NCBI RefSeq assembly: GCF_002885975.1
Contig: NZ_POSP01000004.1
Span: forward strand, 744,001 to 808,000
Direction: 5' to 3'
Length of the DNA stretch: 64,000 nt
From: Paucibacter aquatile
GTDB taxonomy: Bacteria; Pseudomonadota; Gammaproteobacteria; Burkholderiales; Burkholderiaceae_C
The notes below the pieces were generated by a model. That model worked only from the letters and a program-made list of their open reading frames with translations, was not told where the DNA came from and made no database searches. Made by a program: the position numbers and the translations under genes. Shown here piece by piece: positions 50,331 to 58,407 of this stretch. Numbering within the stretch: position 1 is the stretch's first letter; each line of letters opens with the position of its first letter.

Positions 50331-52382
50331 ATGTCTGCACAACTCTCTCAGAACCTCCTGCTGGCGGTGCCGCTGGCCCCGCTGGTCGGCGCCGTCGTGG
50401 CCGGCCTGTTTGGCAAGCAAGTGGGCCGCAAGGGTGCTCACACGGTCACCATCCTCGGCGTGCTTGTGGCCTTTATCTTGTCGGCCATGACGCTGGAATC
50501 CGTCATCAACGACGGTGCCCGTTTCAACCAGACCATTTATGAGTGGATGGTGGTGGGCGGCTTGAAGATGGAAGTCGGCTTTCTGGTCGATGGCCTGACC
50601 GCGATGATGATGTGCGTGGTGACCTTTGTGTCGCTGATGGTGCACATCTACACCATCGGCTACATGGAAGAAGATCCGGGCTACCAGCGCTTCTTCAGCT
50701 ACATCTCGCTGTTCACCTTCTCGATGTTGATGCTCGTGATGAGCAACAACATGCTGCAGCTGTTCTTCGGTTGGGAAGCGGTGGGCCTTGTGTCCTACCT
50801 GCTGATCGGCTTCTGGTACACCAAGCCGACCGCCATCTTCGCGAACATGAAGGCCTTTCTGGTCAACCGCGTCGGAGACTTCGGCTTCATCCTCGGCATC
50901 GGCCTGCTGGTGGCCTACGGTGGTTCGCTGAACTACACCGAGACCTTCGCCAAGGCTGGTGAGCTGGCTCAGATCAAGTTCACCGCACCGCTGTGGGGCT
51001 CGGACTGGATGATGCTGAGCGTGGCCTGCATCTGCCTGTTCATCGGTGCCATGGGCAAATCGGCCCAGTTCCCGCTGCATGTGTGGCTGCCGGACTCGAT
51101 GGAAGGCCCGACCCCCATCTCCGCGCTGATCCACGCCGCCACCATGGTGACGGCCGGCATCTTCATGGTCGCCCGCATGAGCCCGCTGTTCGAGCTCTCG
51201 GACACGGCGCTGAACTTCATCCTGGTGATCGGTTCTATCACGGCCCTGTTCATGGGCTTCCTGGGCATCATCCAGAACGACATCAAGCGTGTGGTCGCCT
51301 ACTCGACCCTGTCGCAGCTCGGTTACATGACCGTGGCCCTGGGTGCCTCGGCTTACTCGGTGGCCGTGTTCCACCTGATGACCCACGCCTTCTTCAAGGC
51401 CCTGCTTTTCCTCGGCGCGGGCTCGGTGATCATTGGCATGCACCACGACCAGGACATCCGCAATATGGGTGGTCTGTGGAAGTACATGAAGGTGACCTGG
51501 ATCACCTCGCTGCTGGGTTCGCTGGCCCTGATCGGCACGCCCTTCTTCTCGGGTTTCTACTCCAAGGATTCGATCATTGAAGCGGTGCACGCCAGCCATC
51601 TGCCGGCGGCGCAATGGGCTTACTACGCGGTCATCATCGGCGTGTTCGTCACCGCCTTCTATTCCTTCCGGATGTACTTCCTGGTCTTCCATGGCAAGGA
51701 GAACTTCCGTCACAAGCCCTTCCCGGGCGAGCATGACCATCATGACGACCACGGTCACCATGAGCCTCATGTGCCTCACGAGTCGCCTTGGGTTGTGACC
51801 CTGCCGCTGGCCTTGCTGGCGGTGCCTTCGGTGCTGATCGGTTACTTCACCATCGCCCCGATGCTGCATGGCGATTTCTTCAAAGATGCCATCTTCATCA
51901 ACCACCAGGTCCACCACGCCATGACTGAGCTGGGCCATGAGTTCCACGGCGCTGCGGCCATGGCTGTGCATGGCCTGCAGACGCTGCCGTTCTGGCTGGC
52001 TCTGGGCGGGGTGGTGACGGCTTACCTGTTCTACATGGTCTGGCCGGCCGTGCCGGCGACCTTGGCTCGTGTGCTGCGTCCGCTGATCGTGGTCCTGGAG
52101 AACAAGTACTTCATGGACTGGATCAACGAGAACATCTTGGCCAAGGCCGCGCGAGGCTTGGGCCTCGTGTTCTGGAAGGCCGGTGACGGCGCCGTGATCG
52201 ACGGTGTGCTGATCAACGGCTCTGCGCATGCGGTTGGCGGCATCGCCGGCCTGGTGCGTCGCGTTCAAACCGGCCACCTGTACTGGTATGCGCTGGTGAT
52301 GATCCTGGGCGTGATCGGCCTGATGACCTGGCAGCTGTGGCCCTATATGTGGCCCCAACTCAAGACCCTGACCGGTCTGTGA
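50331..52382 (+). CDS. nuoL: NADH-quinone oxidoreductase subunit L
   Basis: A 683-residue antiporter-like proton pump subunit. Core motifs include YMEEDPGYQRFFSYISLFTF, LFFGWEAVGLVSYLLIGFWY, GAMGKSAQFPLHVWLPDSME and HAATMVTAGIFMVARMSPLF. The C-terminal part contains the lateral helix that spans NuoM and NuoN. A His-rich loop, GEHDHHDDHGHHEPHVPHES (about residues 465-485), lies between helices and may bind metal. It is full length. Confidence 0.97.
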   Translation: MSAQLSQNLLLAVPLAPLVGAVVAGLFGKQVGRKGAHTVTILGVLVAFILSAMTLESVINDGARFNQTIYEWMVVGGLKMEVGFLVDGLTAMMMCVVTFVSLMVHIYTIGYMEEDPGYQRFFSYISLFTFSMLMLVMSNNMLQLFFGWEAVGLVSYLLIGFWYTKPTAIFANMKAFLVNRVGDFGFILGIGLLVAYGGSLNYTETFAKAGELAQIKFTAPLWGSDWMMLSVACICLFIGAMGKSAQFPLHVWLPDSMEGPTPISALIHAATMVTAGIFMVARMSPLFELSDTALNFILVIGSITALFMGFLGIIQNDIKRVVAYSTLSQLGYMTVALGASAYSVAVFHLMTHAFFKALLFLGAGSVIIGMHHDQDIRNMGGLWKYMKVTWITSLLGSLALIGTPFFSGFYSKDSIIEAVHASHLPAAQWAYYAVIIGVFVTAFYSFRMYFLVFHGKENFRHKPFPGEHDHHDDHGHHEPHVPHESPWVVTLPLALLAVPSVLIGYFTIAPMLHGDFFKDAIFINHQVHHAMTELGHEFHGAAAMAVHGLQTLPFWLALGGVVTAYLFYMVWPAVPATLARVLRPLIVVLENKYFMDWINENILAKAARGLGLVFWKAGDGAVIDGVLINGSAHAVGGIAGLVRRVQTGHLYWYALVMILGVIGLMTWQLWPYMWPQLKTLTGL

Positions 52383-52401
52383 TTGAGGGCGGAGAACAAC
52401 A

Positions 52402-53880
52402 ATGTTGCTAAGTCTTGCCATTTTCCTGCCCATCGCCTGCGGCGCCGTGCTGCTGGCTCTGGGTCGTGACGACCAGGCCAAAACCGTGCGTTGGCTGGCC
52501 TTGCTGGCCGCGCTGGCCAGCTTTGCCGTGACGCTGCCGCTGATCAGCGGTTTCGACAACAGCACGGCTGCCATGCAGTTCGTCGAAAACCAGCCCTGGA
52601 TCGAGCGTTTCAACATCCGTTACCACCTGGGCCTGGACGGCATCTCCATGTGGTTCGTGCCGCTGACGGCCTTCATCACCGTCATCGTGGTGCTGGCCGC
52701 CTGGGAAGTGATCGAGTCGCGCGTCAATCAATACATGGGCGCCTTCCTGATCCTGTCGGGCCTGATGATCGGCGTGTTCTCGGCCCTCGACGGCATGCTG
52801 TTCTACGTGTTCTTCGAGGCCACGCTGATTCCGATGTACATCATCATCGGCGTCTGGGGCGGCCCGCGTCGCGTGTACGCCGCCTTCAAGTTCTTCCTCT
52901 ACACCCTGGCCGGTTCGCTCTTGATGCTGATCGCGCTGCTCTACCTGTACTTCCAGTCCGGTGGCAGCTTCGACATCCTGACCTGGCACAAGCTGCCCCT
53001 GGCCGGTGGCACGCAGACCTTGCTGTTCTTTGCCTTCCTGGCTGCCTTCTCGGTGAAGGTGCCGATGTGGCCGGTGCACACCTGGCTGCCTGACGCCCAC
53101 GTGGAAGCGCCCACCGGCGGTTCGGTGGTGCTGGCCGCCATCATGCTGAAGCTGGGCTGCTACGGTTTCCTGCGCTTCTCCCTGCCCATCGTGCCGGACG
53201 CGGCCCATCAGTGGTCCTGGCTGATTATTGCCATGTCCCTGATCGGCGTGGTCTACATCGGCCTGGTGGCTCTGGTGCAGCAAGACATGAAGAAGCTGGT
53301 GGCCTACTCGTCCATCGCCCACATGGGTTTCGTGACCCTGGGCTTCTTCATCTTCAACGACCTGGGTGTGCAGGGCGGTCTGGTGCAGATGATCTCGCAC
53401 GGCTTTGTGTCGGGCGCGATGTTCCTGTCCATCGGCGTGCTCTACGACCGCGTCCACTCGCGTGAGATCGCCAGCTATGGCGGCGTGGTCAACACCATGC
53501 CCAAGTTCGCGGCCTTCGCCCTGTTCTTCGCCATGGCCAATTGCGGCCTGCCTGCCACCGCCGGTTTCGTGGGCGAGTGGATGGTGATCCTGGGCACCGT
53601 GCGCTACGACTTCTGGCTCGGCGCCATTGCCGCCACGGCCCTGATCTTCGGCGCGGCCTACACCTTGTGGATGTACAAGCGCGTCTACTTCGGTGCCGTC
53701 ACCAACGACGATGTGCGCAATCTCAAGGACATCAACGCCCGTGAGTTCCTGATGCTGGCAGTGCTGGCCATTGCTGTGCTGTGGATGGGCGTGTACCCCA
53801 AGCCCTTCACCGATGTGATGCAGGTGTCGGTGGCTGAGTTGCTCAAGCATGTGGCAACGTCCAAGCTGATCCCCGGTTGA
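52402..53880 (+). CDS. nuoM: NADH-quinone oxidoreductase subunit M
   Basis: A 492-residue proton pump subunit of the MrpD type with 14 helices. Conserved parts are FYVFFEATLIPMYIIIGVWG, AFSVKVPMWPVHTWLPDAHV, EAPTGGSVVLAAIMLKLGCY and SSIAHMGFVTLGFFIFNDLG. The charged residues of the proton channel (Glu in FFEATLIP, Lys in SVKVP) are present. It follows nuoL by 19 bases. Confidence 0.97.
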   Translation: MLLSLAIFLPIACGAVLLALGRDDQAKTVRWLALLAALASFAVTLPLISGFDNSTAAMQFVENQPWIERFNIRYHLGLDGISMWFVPLTAFITVIVVLAAWEVIESRVNQYMGAFLILSGLMIGVFSALDGMLFYVFFEATLIPMYIIIGVWGGPRRVYAAFKFFLYTLAGSLLMLIALLYLYFQSGGSFDILTWHKLPLAGGTQTLLFFAFLAAFSVKVPMWPVHTWLPDAHVEAPTGGSVVLAAIMLKLGCYGFLRFSLPIVPDAAHQWSWLIIAMSLIGVVYIGLVALVQQDMKKLVAYSSIAHMGFVTLGFFIFNDLGVQGGLVQMISHGFVSGAMFLSIGVLYDRVHSREIASYGGVVNTMPKFAAFALFFAMANCGLPATAGFVGEWMVILGTVRYDFWLGAIAATALIFGAAYTLWMYKRVYFGAVTNDDVRNLKDINAREFLMLAVLAIAVLWMGVYPKPFTDVMQVSVAELLKHVATSKLIPG

Positions 53881-53899
53881 TTCTTAGGGCCAACAAGAC

Positions 53900-55381
53900 A
53901 TGAACAATATGAACTGGCTCGCGGTTTATCCCGAAATCATTTTGCTGGCCATGGCCTGCGTGGTGGCCTTGGCGGACCTGTTCGTCAAGGACCCGGCGCG
54001 CCGCCCGACCTACTGGCTGACCCAGCTGACCCTGGTGGCCGTGGCCACCGTGCATTTCAGCGCCTTCAGCGAAGGCCAGACCCTGTATGCCATGCAGGGC
54101 ATGGTGGTGTCCGACCCCATGGGCCATCTGCTGGGCTTCTTCGCCAGCATCGCCACCATCGTCGTGCTGGTCTATGCGCGTCCCTACGCCGCTTCGCGCG
54201 AGATGCTCAAGGGTGAGCTCTTCACCCTGAGCCTGTTCTCGCTGCTGGGCGTGTTCGTCATGCTCTCGGCCAACAACTTCCTGGTCATCTATCTGGGCCT
54301 GGAATTGATGAGCCTGTCGCTCTATGCCCTGGTGGCCCTGCGCCGTGACCATGCGGTGTCGACCGAAGCGGCGATGAAGTACTTTGTGCTGGGCGCCCTT
54401 GCCAGCGGCTTCCTGCTCTATGGCTTGTCCATGATGTACGGCGCCACCGGTTCGCTGAGCATTCCGCGCGTCTTCGAGGTCATCTCCACCGGCGTGCCCA
54501 ACAAATCGGTGCTGGTCTTCGGCGTGGTCTTCGTGACCGCTGGTCTGGCCTTCAAGCTTGGCGCTGCCCCCTTCCATATGTGGGTGCCGGACGTCTACCA
54601 AGGCTCGCCCACGGCCGCGACCCTGCTGATCGGCTCGGCGCCCAAGCTGGCAGCCTTTGCCATCACCGTGCGTTTGCTGGTGGAAGGCATGATCGGCCTG
54701 GCCGTGGATTGGCAGCAGATGTTGATCGTGCTGGCGGTGATGTCGCTGCTGGTCGGCAACCTGGCCGCGATCGCCCAGACCAACCTCAAGCGCATGCTGG
54801 CCTACTCGACCATCGCGCAGATGGGCTTCATGCTGCTGGGCCTGGCTTCGGGCGTGGTGAACAACAACACCCTGTCCGCCGCCAATGCCTACAGCTCGGC
54901 CATGTTCTACGCCGTGACCTATGTGCTGACGACCCTGGGCAGCTTCGGCATGATCCTGCTGCTCTCGCGCGCTGGTCATGAGGCCGAGGAACTCAAGGAC
55001 CTGGCCGGTCTGGCCAAGCGCAGCCCCTGGTTCGCGGTGGTGATGGCGGTGTTCATGTTCTCGCTGGCTGGTGTGCCGCCGACTGCGGGCTTCTACGCCA
55101 AGCTGTCGGTGCTGCAGGCCCTGGTCTCGACCAATGTGCCGTTCTATCTGGGCCTGGCCATTGCCGCCGTGGTGGTGTCGCTGATCGGCGCCTTCTACTA
55201 CCTGCGTGTCGTCAAGGTCATGTTCTTCGACGAACCCACGGACCGCGCGCCCCTGGCAGCGCCTGCCGATGTGCGTCTGGTGCTGTCGCTGAACGGTGCC
55301 GCCGTGCTGGTCTTTGGTGTGCTGCCCGGCGGTCTGATGGCCTGGTGCGCGTCTGCCATCGTCAAGACGCTGGCGACCTGA
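53900..55381 (+). CDS. nuoN: NADH-quinone oxidoreductase subunit N
   Basis: A 493-residue proton pump subunit of the MrpD type and the last canonical nuo gene. Key segments are FLVIYLGLELMSLSLYALVA, KYFVLGALASGFLLYGLSMM, FKLGAAPFHMWVPDVYQGSP and YSTIAQMGFMLLGLASGVVN. It is full length and followed 30 bases later by the DUF2818 gene. Confidence 0.97.
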   Translation: MNNMNWLAVYPEIILLAMACVVALADLFVKDPARRPTYWLTQLTLVAVATVHFSAFSEGQTLYAMQGMVVSDPMGHLLGFFASIATIVVLVYARPYAASREMLKGELFTLSLFSLLGVFVMLSANNFLVIYLGLELMSLSLYALVALRRDHAVSTEAAMKYFVLGALASGFLLYGLSMMYGATGSLSIPRVFEVISTGVPNKSVLVFGVVFVTAGLAFKLGAAPFHMWVPDVYQGSPTAATLLIGSAPKLAAFAITVRLLVEGMIGLAVDWQQMLIVLAVMSLLVGNLAAIAQTNLKRMLAYSTIAQMGFMLLGLASGVVNNNTLSAANAYSSAMFYAVTYVLTTLGSFGMILLLSRAGHEAEELKDLAGLAKRSPWFAVVMAVFMFSLAGVPPTAGFYAKLSVLQALVSTNVPFYLGLAIAAVVVSLIGAFYYLRVVKVMFFDEPTDRAPLAAPADVRLVLSLNGAAVLVFGVLPGGLMAWCASAIVKTLAT

Positions 55382-55411
55382 TCCTCCGGTTTCGCTTTTT
55401 CTACCGAATCC

Positions 55412-55720
55412 ATGGATCAAACCGCAGCCGTCTGGCTGGTTTTGTTGGCGGCTGTTCTGGCCGCCAACCTGCCTTACTTCAGCAACCGGGTCCTGCTTGT
55501 GGGGCCGCGCCGCAGTCCCAAGGCGGTGGGCTGGCGTCTGCTGGAATTGGTCTTGCTCGCGCTTCTGACCCTGGGACTCGGTTTCCTGCTCGAGTCCAAG
55601 CTCGGTCAACGCCAGCCTCAGGGCTGGGAGTTTTACGCGGCCGGCTTCTGTCTCTTCGTGACCCTGGGTTTCCCGGGCTTTGTCTGGTGCTACCTGCGCC
55701 GCCATCGCCATGAACCCTGA
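55412..55720 (+). CDS. DUF2818 membrane protein
   Basis: A 102-residue inner-membrane protein with three predicted helices (VWLVLLAAVLAANLPYFSNR, LLELVLLALLTLGLGFLLES, and FYAAGFCLFVTLGFPGFVWC). Proteins of this family sit directly after nuoN in Burkholderiales, so a link to complex I is likely but its role is not known. The conserved polar string NLPYFSNRVLLVGPRRSPKA lies after helix 1. Its end overlaps the start of the Nudix gene by 11 bases. Confidence 0.88.
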   Translation: MDQTAAVWLVLLAAVLAANLPYFSNRVLLVGPRRSPKAVGWRLLELVLLALLTLGLGFLLESKLGQRQPQGWEFYAAGFCLFVTLGFPGFVWCYLRRHRHEP

Positions 55721-56333
55721 GGGCGGCGCCGCTGCGCAGCCGGGCTCCACAAGTTCGGACGCCCACTTGCGCGAAGACAGCGTCTCCTCCGAGCGCGTCT
55801 TCAACGGCAACTTCCTCCACGTACAGCGCGACATCGTTCGCCTGCCCGATGGCGCCCAGGCCAGCCGTGAGTACATCCTGCACCCCGGCGCGGTCATGAT
55901 CGTGCCGCTGCTGGACGATGGCCGTCTGCTGCTGGAACGTCAGTTCCGCTTCCCCATGGGCCGGGTGATGCTGGAGTTCCCAGCCGGCAAGCTCGATGCC
56001 GGCGAAGCCCCGCTGCGCTGTGCCCAACGCGAGCTGATCGAGGAAACCGGCTACCACGCGGCGGAGTGGGCCCATGCCGGCGTGCTTCACAACGCCATTG
56101 CCTACTCGGACGAAGGCATCGAGATCTTCTTTGCCCGCGGCCTCACGCCGGGCCGCCAGGCGCTCGATGACGGGGAGTTCATCGAGCTGCAGGCCTTTAC
56201 CGTCGCCGAGGTCGATGCCATGTGCCAGGACGGCCGCATCACCGATGCCAAGACGCTGATCGGCCTGCTCTGGCTGCAGCGTTGGCAGGCGGGGGCTTGG
56301 GCCCTCAAATGGGTGGCTGCTGCGCAAGAATGA
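55710..56333 (+). CDS. Nudix hydrolase, ADP-ribose pyrophosphatase type
   Basis: A 207-residue Nudix enzyme that probably cleaves ADP-ribose or related nucleoside diphosphate sugars. The Nudix box is GKLDAGEAPLRCAQRELIEE followed by TGY (GX5EX7REUXEEXGU pattern). The preceding EYILHPGAVMIVPLLDDGRL and RQFRFPMGRVMLEFPAGKL are typical of the NudF group. The ATG at 55710 overlaps the DUF2818 stop by 11 bases, indicating coupled translation. Confidence 0.88.
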   Translation: MNPEGGAAAQPGSTSSDAHLREDSVSSERVFNGNFLHVQRDIVRLPDGAQASREYILHPGAVMIVPLLDDGRLLLERQFRFPMGRVMLEFPAGKLDAGEAPLRCAQRELIEETGYHAAEWAHAGVLHNAIAYSDEGIEIFFARGLTPGRQALDDGEFIELQAFTVAEVDAMCQDGRITDAKTLIGLLWLQRWQAGAWALKWVAAAQE

Positions 56334-56379
56334 GTGGCGGTGGCCTGAAAGGCCTGCCGCCAGCGCTTACCATCGTTCC

Positions 56380-56910
56380 ATGCTGGTTCTGAATCTTTGC
56401 TGTTCCCTCGATCATGGTTTCGAAGGTTGGTTCGCCTCTGCGGCCGACTTTGAGAGCCAGCAGGCGCGCGACCTGGTGTCCTGCCCCATGTGCGGCAGCA
56501 ATGAGGTCCGACGTTTGCCCAGTGCGCCGCGACTTAATGTCTCGCACCTGCGCCGTGGTGCGTCTGGGGCTGAGCGTGCCGATACCGCCTCGCCTGCAGC
56601 GATCGCGGCACGTTCTGAGCCCTCGTCAATCAGCAGCGCTTCCGAGGTCGACTCAAGCGCCTCGTCTGCTGCCGAGTCTTTGGCGCGCGTGCAAGCGCAC
56701 ATGATGCAGGCTTTGCGTGCCATGGTCTCGCAAAGCGAAAACGTCGGCTCGCGTTTCGCCGAAGAAGCACGTCGGATTCACTACGGCGAGGCCGAGCCGC
56801 GCAGCATCCGTGGCCAAGCCAGCCGGGCTGACACCGAGGCTCTGGTGGAGGAAGGCATTGCCGTCTTGCCCTTGCCCGATGTGCCCGGGCTCAAAGAGCC
56901 TTTGCAGTAG
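56380..56910 (+). CDS. DUF1178 protein
   Basis: A 176-residue protein of unknown function with a short N-terminal zinc-ribbon-like part: LNLCCSLDHGFEGWFASAAD and LVSCPMCGSNEVRRLPSAPR. The middle is Ser/Ala-rich and looks disordered. The conserved C-terminal block is VGSRFAEEARRIHYGEAEPR and SIRGQASRADTEALVEEGIA, ending in VLPLPDVP. It lies 46 bases after the Nudix gene, at the end of the nuo transcription block. Family members are widespread in alpha- and betaproteobacteria. Confidence 0.88.
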   Translation: MLVLNLCCSLDHGFEGWFASAADFESQQARDLVSCPMCGSNEVRRLPSAPRLNVSHLRRGASGAERADTASPAAIAARSEPSSISSASEVDSSASSAAESLARVQAHMMQALRAMVSQSENVGSRFAEEARRIHYGEAEPRSIRGQASRADTEALVEEGIAVLPLPDVPGLKEPLQ

Positions 56911-57229
56911 GCGCCACGCCTCGTTGAACCTCGGGCTTTCTTGCCGATCCATGGCCTGACGGGTGCTGGGCGAAGCTAGGGTAAATCCGAGGCTCAATTC
57001 TGCTCCATGACCTATGGCCCACCCCTTGGGCTCACTTAAGCTGCGGGGCTTTTGTTCGGCTTTCAAAGACTCGCTTGAGGGTTGCTGCCGGCCACGCTGA
57101 TCGGCTGGTTGCCGGCCTTGAGCGCGGGGTGGGCGTCATGCGGTTTTTGGGTGACCTCTGCTCACACACCAAGCCCGAACTTCCTTTTGTTTCCAGCTTG
57201 TTCAAACTCATCCAAACGGAGTTGATCCG
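56911..57229. other. 319-base gap before the RND genes
   Basis: No gene is supported here. The DUF1178 end has a weak hairpin (GGCTC-AAA-GAGCC plus TTT) overlapping its last codons. A GGAG ribosome-binding site lies 8 bases before the adaptor start at 57230. No regulator gene or clear promoter is visible. Confidence 0.4.
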
Positions 57230-58402
57230 ATGACGCGTTCGTCCCGCCTTGCCCGTTCTGTTTCCCCGACCTTGCTGCTGTGCGCTGCACTGGCGCTCAG
57301 TGCCTGCGGCAAGCGCGAAGGGGCGGGCGCTGCGGATGCGCCCGGCAAGGCGGCCAGTGCCGCCGCCGCCCCGCTCTTGGTGGCACAGGAAGATTTGCGC
57401 ACCTTGAGTCTGTCCAGCTATGCCTTCGGCCCCGTCATCACTGGCTCCATCCAGCCCGAGAAGCGCGCCGATCTGCGCGCCGAGGTGTCGGCCGTGGTGC
57501 TGCAGGTGCTCAAGGAAAACGGCGAGAACGTGCGCCGCGGCGACCTGCTGGTGCGTCTGGATGACACCTCCATCCGCGACTCGCTGGCGTCGGCCGAGGA
57601 GGGCGCCCGCGTGTCCGCCCAGTCGTTCGAGCAGGCCGAGCGCCAGATGCAGCGCCTCAAGACCCTGCAGGCCCAGGGCATGAGCTCGCTGCAAGCGCTG
57701 GAAGACGCCGAGCTGCGCCGCAACAACGCCCAGAACGATCTGGTCGCCGCCAAGGCTCGCCTGGTGCAGGCGCGCCAGCAGTTGCAACGCACCGAGGTGC
57801 GCGCGCCTTTTGACGGTGTGGTCAGCGAGCGCAAGGTTTCGGCCGGCGACACCGCGCAGGTGGGCAAGGAGTTGGTCAAGGTGATCGACCCGCGCAGCAT
57901 GCGCTTCGAGGGCCTGGTCTCGGCCGACCGCATGCACGAGATCAAGGCGGGGCAAACCGTCAATTTCCGCGTCAACGGCTTTGGTGAAGGCAACTTCAGC
58001 GGCAAGGTCCGCCGCATCGATGCTGCCGCCAATGCCACCACCCGCCAGCTCGAAGTGCTGGTGGATTTCGCGCCGGGCAAGGCGCCGACGGTGGCCGGCC
58101 TCTATGCCGAAGGTCGGGTGGAATCCGGCAGCGTCAGCACCCTGATGTTGCCCGAGGTCTCGCTGCAGCGCGCGGGTGACGCGGCCCATGCCTGGCGCGT
58201 CAAGAACGGCGTGCTCAACAAGGTGGCGGTGGAACTGGGCGAGCGCGATGCGCGCCGCGGTGAGTTCGTCATTCGCAGCGGCCTGGCCGTGGGTGACCAG
58301 GTGCTGCGCAGCCCCGGTTCCAACCTCAAGGATGGTCAGAAAGTCCAAATCGCCGCTGCGGCCGTGGCCTCGGCTTCGGCGCCGGCCAGCACAGGGAAGT
58401 AA
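57230..58402 (+). CDS. RND efflux periplasmic adaptor, lipoprotein
   Basis: A 390-residue membrane fusion protein that links an inner-membrane RND pump to an outer-membrane channel. The signal peptide ends in the lipobox LALSAC (Cys at about residue 25), so the mature protein is a lipoprotein. The body shows the barrel-sandwich half-motifs RADLRAEVSAVVLQVLKENG and RGDLLVRLDDTSIRDSLASA, a coiled-coil hairpin (RQMQRLKTLQAQGMSSLQAL) and the return motif TEVRAPFDGVVSERKVSAGD. It precedes the pump gene by 5 bases. No TetR-type regulator or outer-membrane factor gene adjoins it. Confidence 0.92.
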   Translation: MTRSSRLARSVSPTLLLCAALALSACGKREGAGAADAPGKAASAAAAPLLVAQEDLRTLSLSSYAFGPVITGSIQPEKRADLRAEVSAVVLQVLKENGENVRRGDLLVRLDDTSIRDSLASAEEGARVSAQSFEQAERQMQRLKTLQAQGMSSLQALEDAELRRNNAQNDLVAAKARLVQARQQLQRTEVRAPFDGVVSERKVSAGDTAQVGKELVKVIDPRSMRFEGLVSADRMHEIKAGQTVNFRVNGFGEGNFSGKVRRIDAAANATTRQLEVLVDFAPGKAPTVAGLYAEGRVESGSVSTLMLPEVSLQRAGDAAHAWRVKNGVLNKVAVELGERDARRGEFVIRSGLAVGDQVLRSPGSNLKDGQKVQIAAAAVASASAPASTGK

Positions 58403-58407
58403 TTGCC

